Shown one piece after another: positions 31,597-32,832 of a stretch of 32,832 bases of DNA. Below the pieces are notes generated by a model, which saw nothing but the letters and a program-made list of their open reading frames with translations, made no database searches and had not been told where the DNA came from. Positions within the stretch are counted from its first letter, which is position 1. The number at the start of each line of letters is the position of its first letter. Position numbers and translations under genes: made by a program. The DNA is taken from the NCBI GenBank assembly GCA_021822605.1, contig JAKAQL010000024.1, forward strand, positions 1 to 32,832, written 5' to 3'. This stretch comes from Actinomycetes bacterium. GTDB taxonomy: Bacteria > Actinomycetota > Acidimicrobiia > Acidimicrobiales > Acidimicrobiaceae.

Positions 31597-32832
31597 TTGA
31601 CGACAACGATAGCCTCGAGGAGGCCGTCCCATCGTGGGCAGGATTCGCGGAGCCAGCGCCTACTCCTGTTAGGCAGTGTCGGGTTTGTTGTCGGCGTCCT
31701 GGTGTGCCTACCGTGGTTTGGTAGGGGATGGGTCATCTTCTTGGATTGGGTTCCTGCTCCTCGCGGTGCCATTTTGCCGAATCAAATGTTCGGACTCTCG
31801 GGTGGACTGATTGCAGCGCTGCCCCTTGGTCTGCTCGATACCACCTTGTCACATTTCGTCGGCGCTTGGGCAAATGAGGTCGAGATCATCGCCTTCTTCG
31901 TGGTCGCGTCGATGGGTATCGGACGGTTGGTAGACACCACTGCGATAGGCAGTCAGGCAGGATGGATCAAGGTCATCGTGGCCGAGATTTTCTTTTGCGT
32001 TAATCCGTTTGTATTCGATCGACTCTATGTCGGACAGATCGGGATTCTCTTCGGTTATGCCATTCTGCCATTCGGGGTCAGGGCACTCATTGAGGCGAGG
32101 GACGGTGGTTGGGGAGAGTGGCTAAGAGTAGGACTCTGGTGGGTTGTCCTAATCTCCTGCGCCCCTCACTTTGTCTGGATTTTTGCCCTCCCTGTTGCGG
32201 TGGTAGGGCTTATGAACCTGCTACAACGGCGTGTCGTTCTAGGGGTCGGCCTGAGTGCCCTTGTCGCCTTTCTCGCCACCTCGTATGTGCTAGTTGCTGG
32301 TGGGATCGGCGGTGTCGGACTGCGGATCGGACTGAAGAATCTTGAGGCATTTCGGACCATGAGCGATCCCCAGATGGGACTTGTGGTCAATGTGGCCGGT
32401 TTGTATGGCTTTTGGCGGCTTGGACCAACCCTTGCCAAGCAGGTCATCACGGGTTGGCCTATTCTTCTCCTCCTCCTGCTGCTGGTTGTTGGATACGGAT
32501 ACGTGCATAGTTACAGAAGGGCGAAAGGATCATCACTGGATCGACAGATGGTCGTGTTACTTGTGGTCGTCGGCGTAGGAGGAGCGATACTAGCAATGGG
32601 ATCTCAAGGCCCCTTCGGGTGGCTCTTTACCTGGATGTATCTCCACGTTCCCTATTTCAATATCATGCGCGAACCCGAGAAGTTTTCAATGTTGCTGGCG
32701 CTAAGCTACGCGATTGGTTTGGGTTGGGGAGTCGAGGCACTCTATGAGAACGCTCAAGGGAGAGCTGCAAAAATCAGCGTGCTGGTGGTGGCACTGGTAG
32801 TCATACTCGCCTATGAGCCCCTCCTTAGATCG
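31597..32832 (+). CDS. Large polytopic membrane protein, 3'-incomplete (GT-C/YfhO-like candidate)
   Basis: A frame of 412 codons runs from TTG 31597 to the window edge without a stop. AGAGGGA lies 7 nt upstream of the TTG. After a short basic N-terminus, alternating hydrophobic helices begin at about residue 22 (LLLLGSVGFVVGVLV) and continue throughout, at least eight in the visible part, with large loops. FNIMREPEKFSMLL near residue 360 is reminiscent of membrane glycosyltransferases of the GT-C/YfhO type, where R-P-KF motifs recur, but this is a similarity by eye. No catalytic residues can be assigned from the partial sequence. A six-codon frame, ATG 31580 to TGA 31600, ends in an overlap with the TTG and could act as a coupled leader. 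Confidence 0.7.
   Translation, partial: MTTTIASRRPSHRGQDSRSQRLLLLGSVGFVVGVLVCLPWFGRGWVIFLDWVPAPRGAILPNQMFGLSGGLIAALPLGLLDTTLSHFVGAWANEVEIIAFFVVASMGIGRLVDTTAIGSQAGWIKVIVAEIFFCVNPFVFDRLYVGQIGILFGYAILPFGVRALIEARDGGWGEWLRVGLWWVVLISCAPHFVWIFALPVAVVGLMNLLQRRVVLGVGLSALVAFLATSYVLVAGGIGGVGLRIGLKNLEAFRTMSDPQMGLVVNVAGLYGFWRLGPTLAKQVITGWPILLLLLLLVVGYGYVHSYRRAKGSSLDRQMVVLLVVVGVGGAILAMGSQGPFGWLFTWMYLHVPYFNIMREPEKFSMLLALSYAIGLGWGVEALYENAQGRAAKISVLVVALVVILAYEPLLRS

Noticed and set aside
1-32832. tRNA genes, CRISPR arrays, transposases, phage or toxin-antitoxin genes
   Set aside because: Scanned by eye for T-loop GTTCGAATC-like motifs, regularly spaced repeats, DDE/integrase and toxin motifs; none found. The repeats listed are too few and short to be CRISPR.

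Overview
The window is a stretch of bacterial chromosome of moderately high GC, almost certainly from an actinobacterium. The evidence is the small DUF2469-type gene after rplS, an actinobacterial-type HNH protein, a GTP-dependent PEP carboxykinase, a membrane-anchored FtsY, and the gene order fakA-recG-rsmD-coaD-(coiled coil)-yceD-rpmF-plsX-acpP-rnc-mutM-smc-ftsY-ffh-rpsP-khpA-rimM-trmD-rplS. The protein sequences fit a deep-branching lineage such as Acidimicrobiia; that narrower placement is inference. No rRNA, tRNA, CRISPR array, transposase or phage gene was found.

Layout. (1) 1-6270: an HNH nuclease-like gene, two small minus-strand genes (a DUF4232-like secreted or anchored protein and a short helical protein), thiL and pckG transcribed divergently from a shared 149-bp region, then a minus-strand rpmB-hemH pair. 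(2) 6344-25353: the long plus-strand housekeeping block. It holds a fatty-acid-kinase-like protein, RecG, RsmD, CoaD, YceD/L32/PlsX/ACP (lipid synthesis beside a ribosomal protein), RNase III, Fpg, Smc, both SRP GTPases, and the S16-KhpA-RimM-TrmD-L19 operon for ribosome maturation and tRNA modification. Many neighbours overlap by 1, 4 or 8 nt, which suggests tight translational coupling. (3) 25375-28508: a cystathionine gamma-synthase/lyase-family enzyme, convergent with a minus-strand operon ppa-nifU(C-terminal type)-enoyl-CoA hydratase-small zinc protein. (4) 28582-30259: an MFS exporter overlapping an RDD membrane protein. (5) 30260-31596: a gene-poor stretch with several palindromes and what looks like the decayed start of a Hanks-type kinase gene. 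(6) 31597 to the end: the 5' part of a large polytopic membrane protein, open at the window edge.

Most of the window is conserved core genome and I do not see a clear new multi-gene system. The most unusual items are an exact TTGACA hexamer followed by an 18-bp perfect palindrome upstream of the terminal membrane-protein gene, a 16-bp repeat array in the long smc-ftsY gap, a 15-bp triple repeat at 26.5 kb, the Arg/Gly-rich tail of KhpA encoded across the rimM start, the absence of lepB and rnhB between rplS and the DUF2469 gene, and a possible broken small gene between recG and rsmD.
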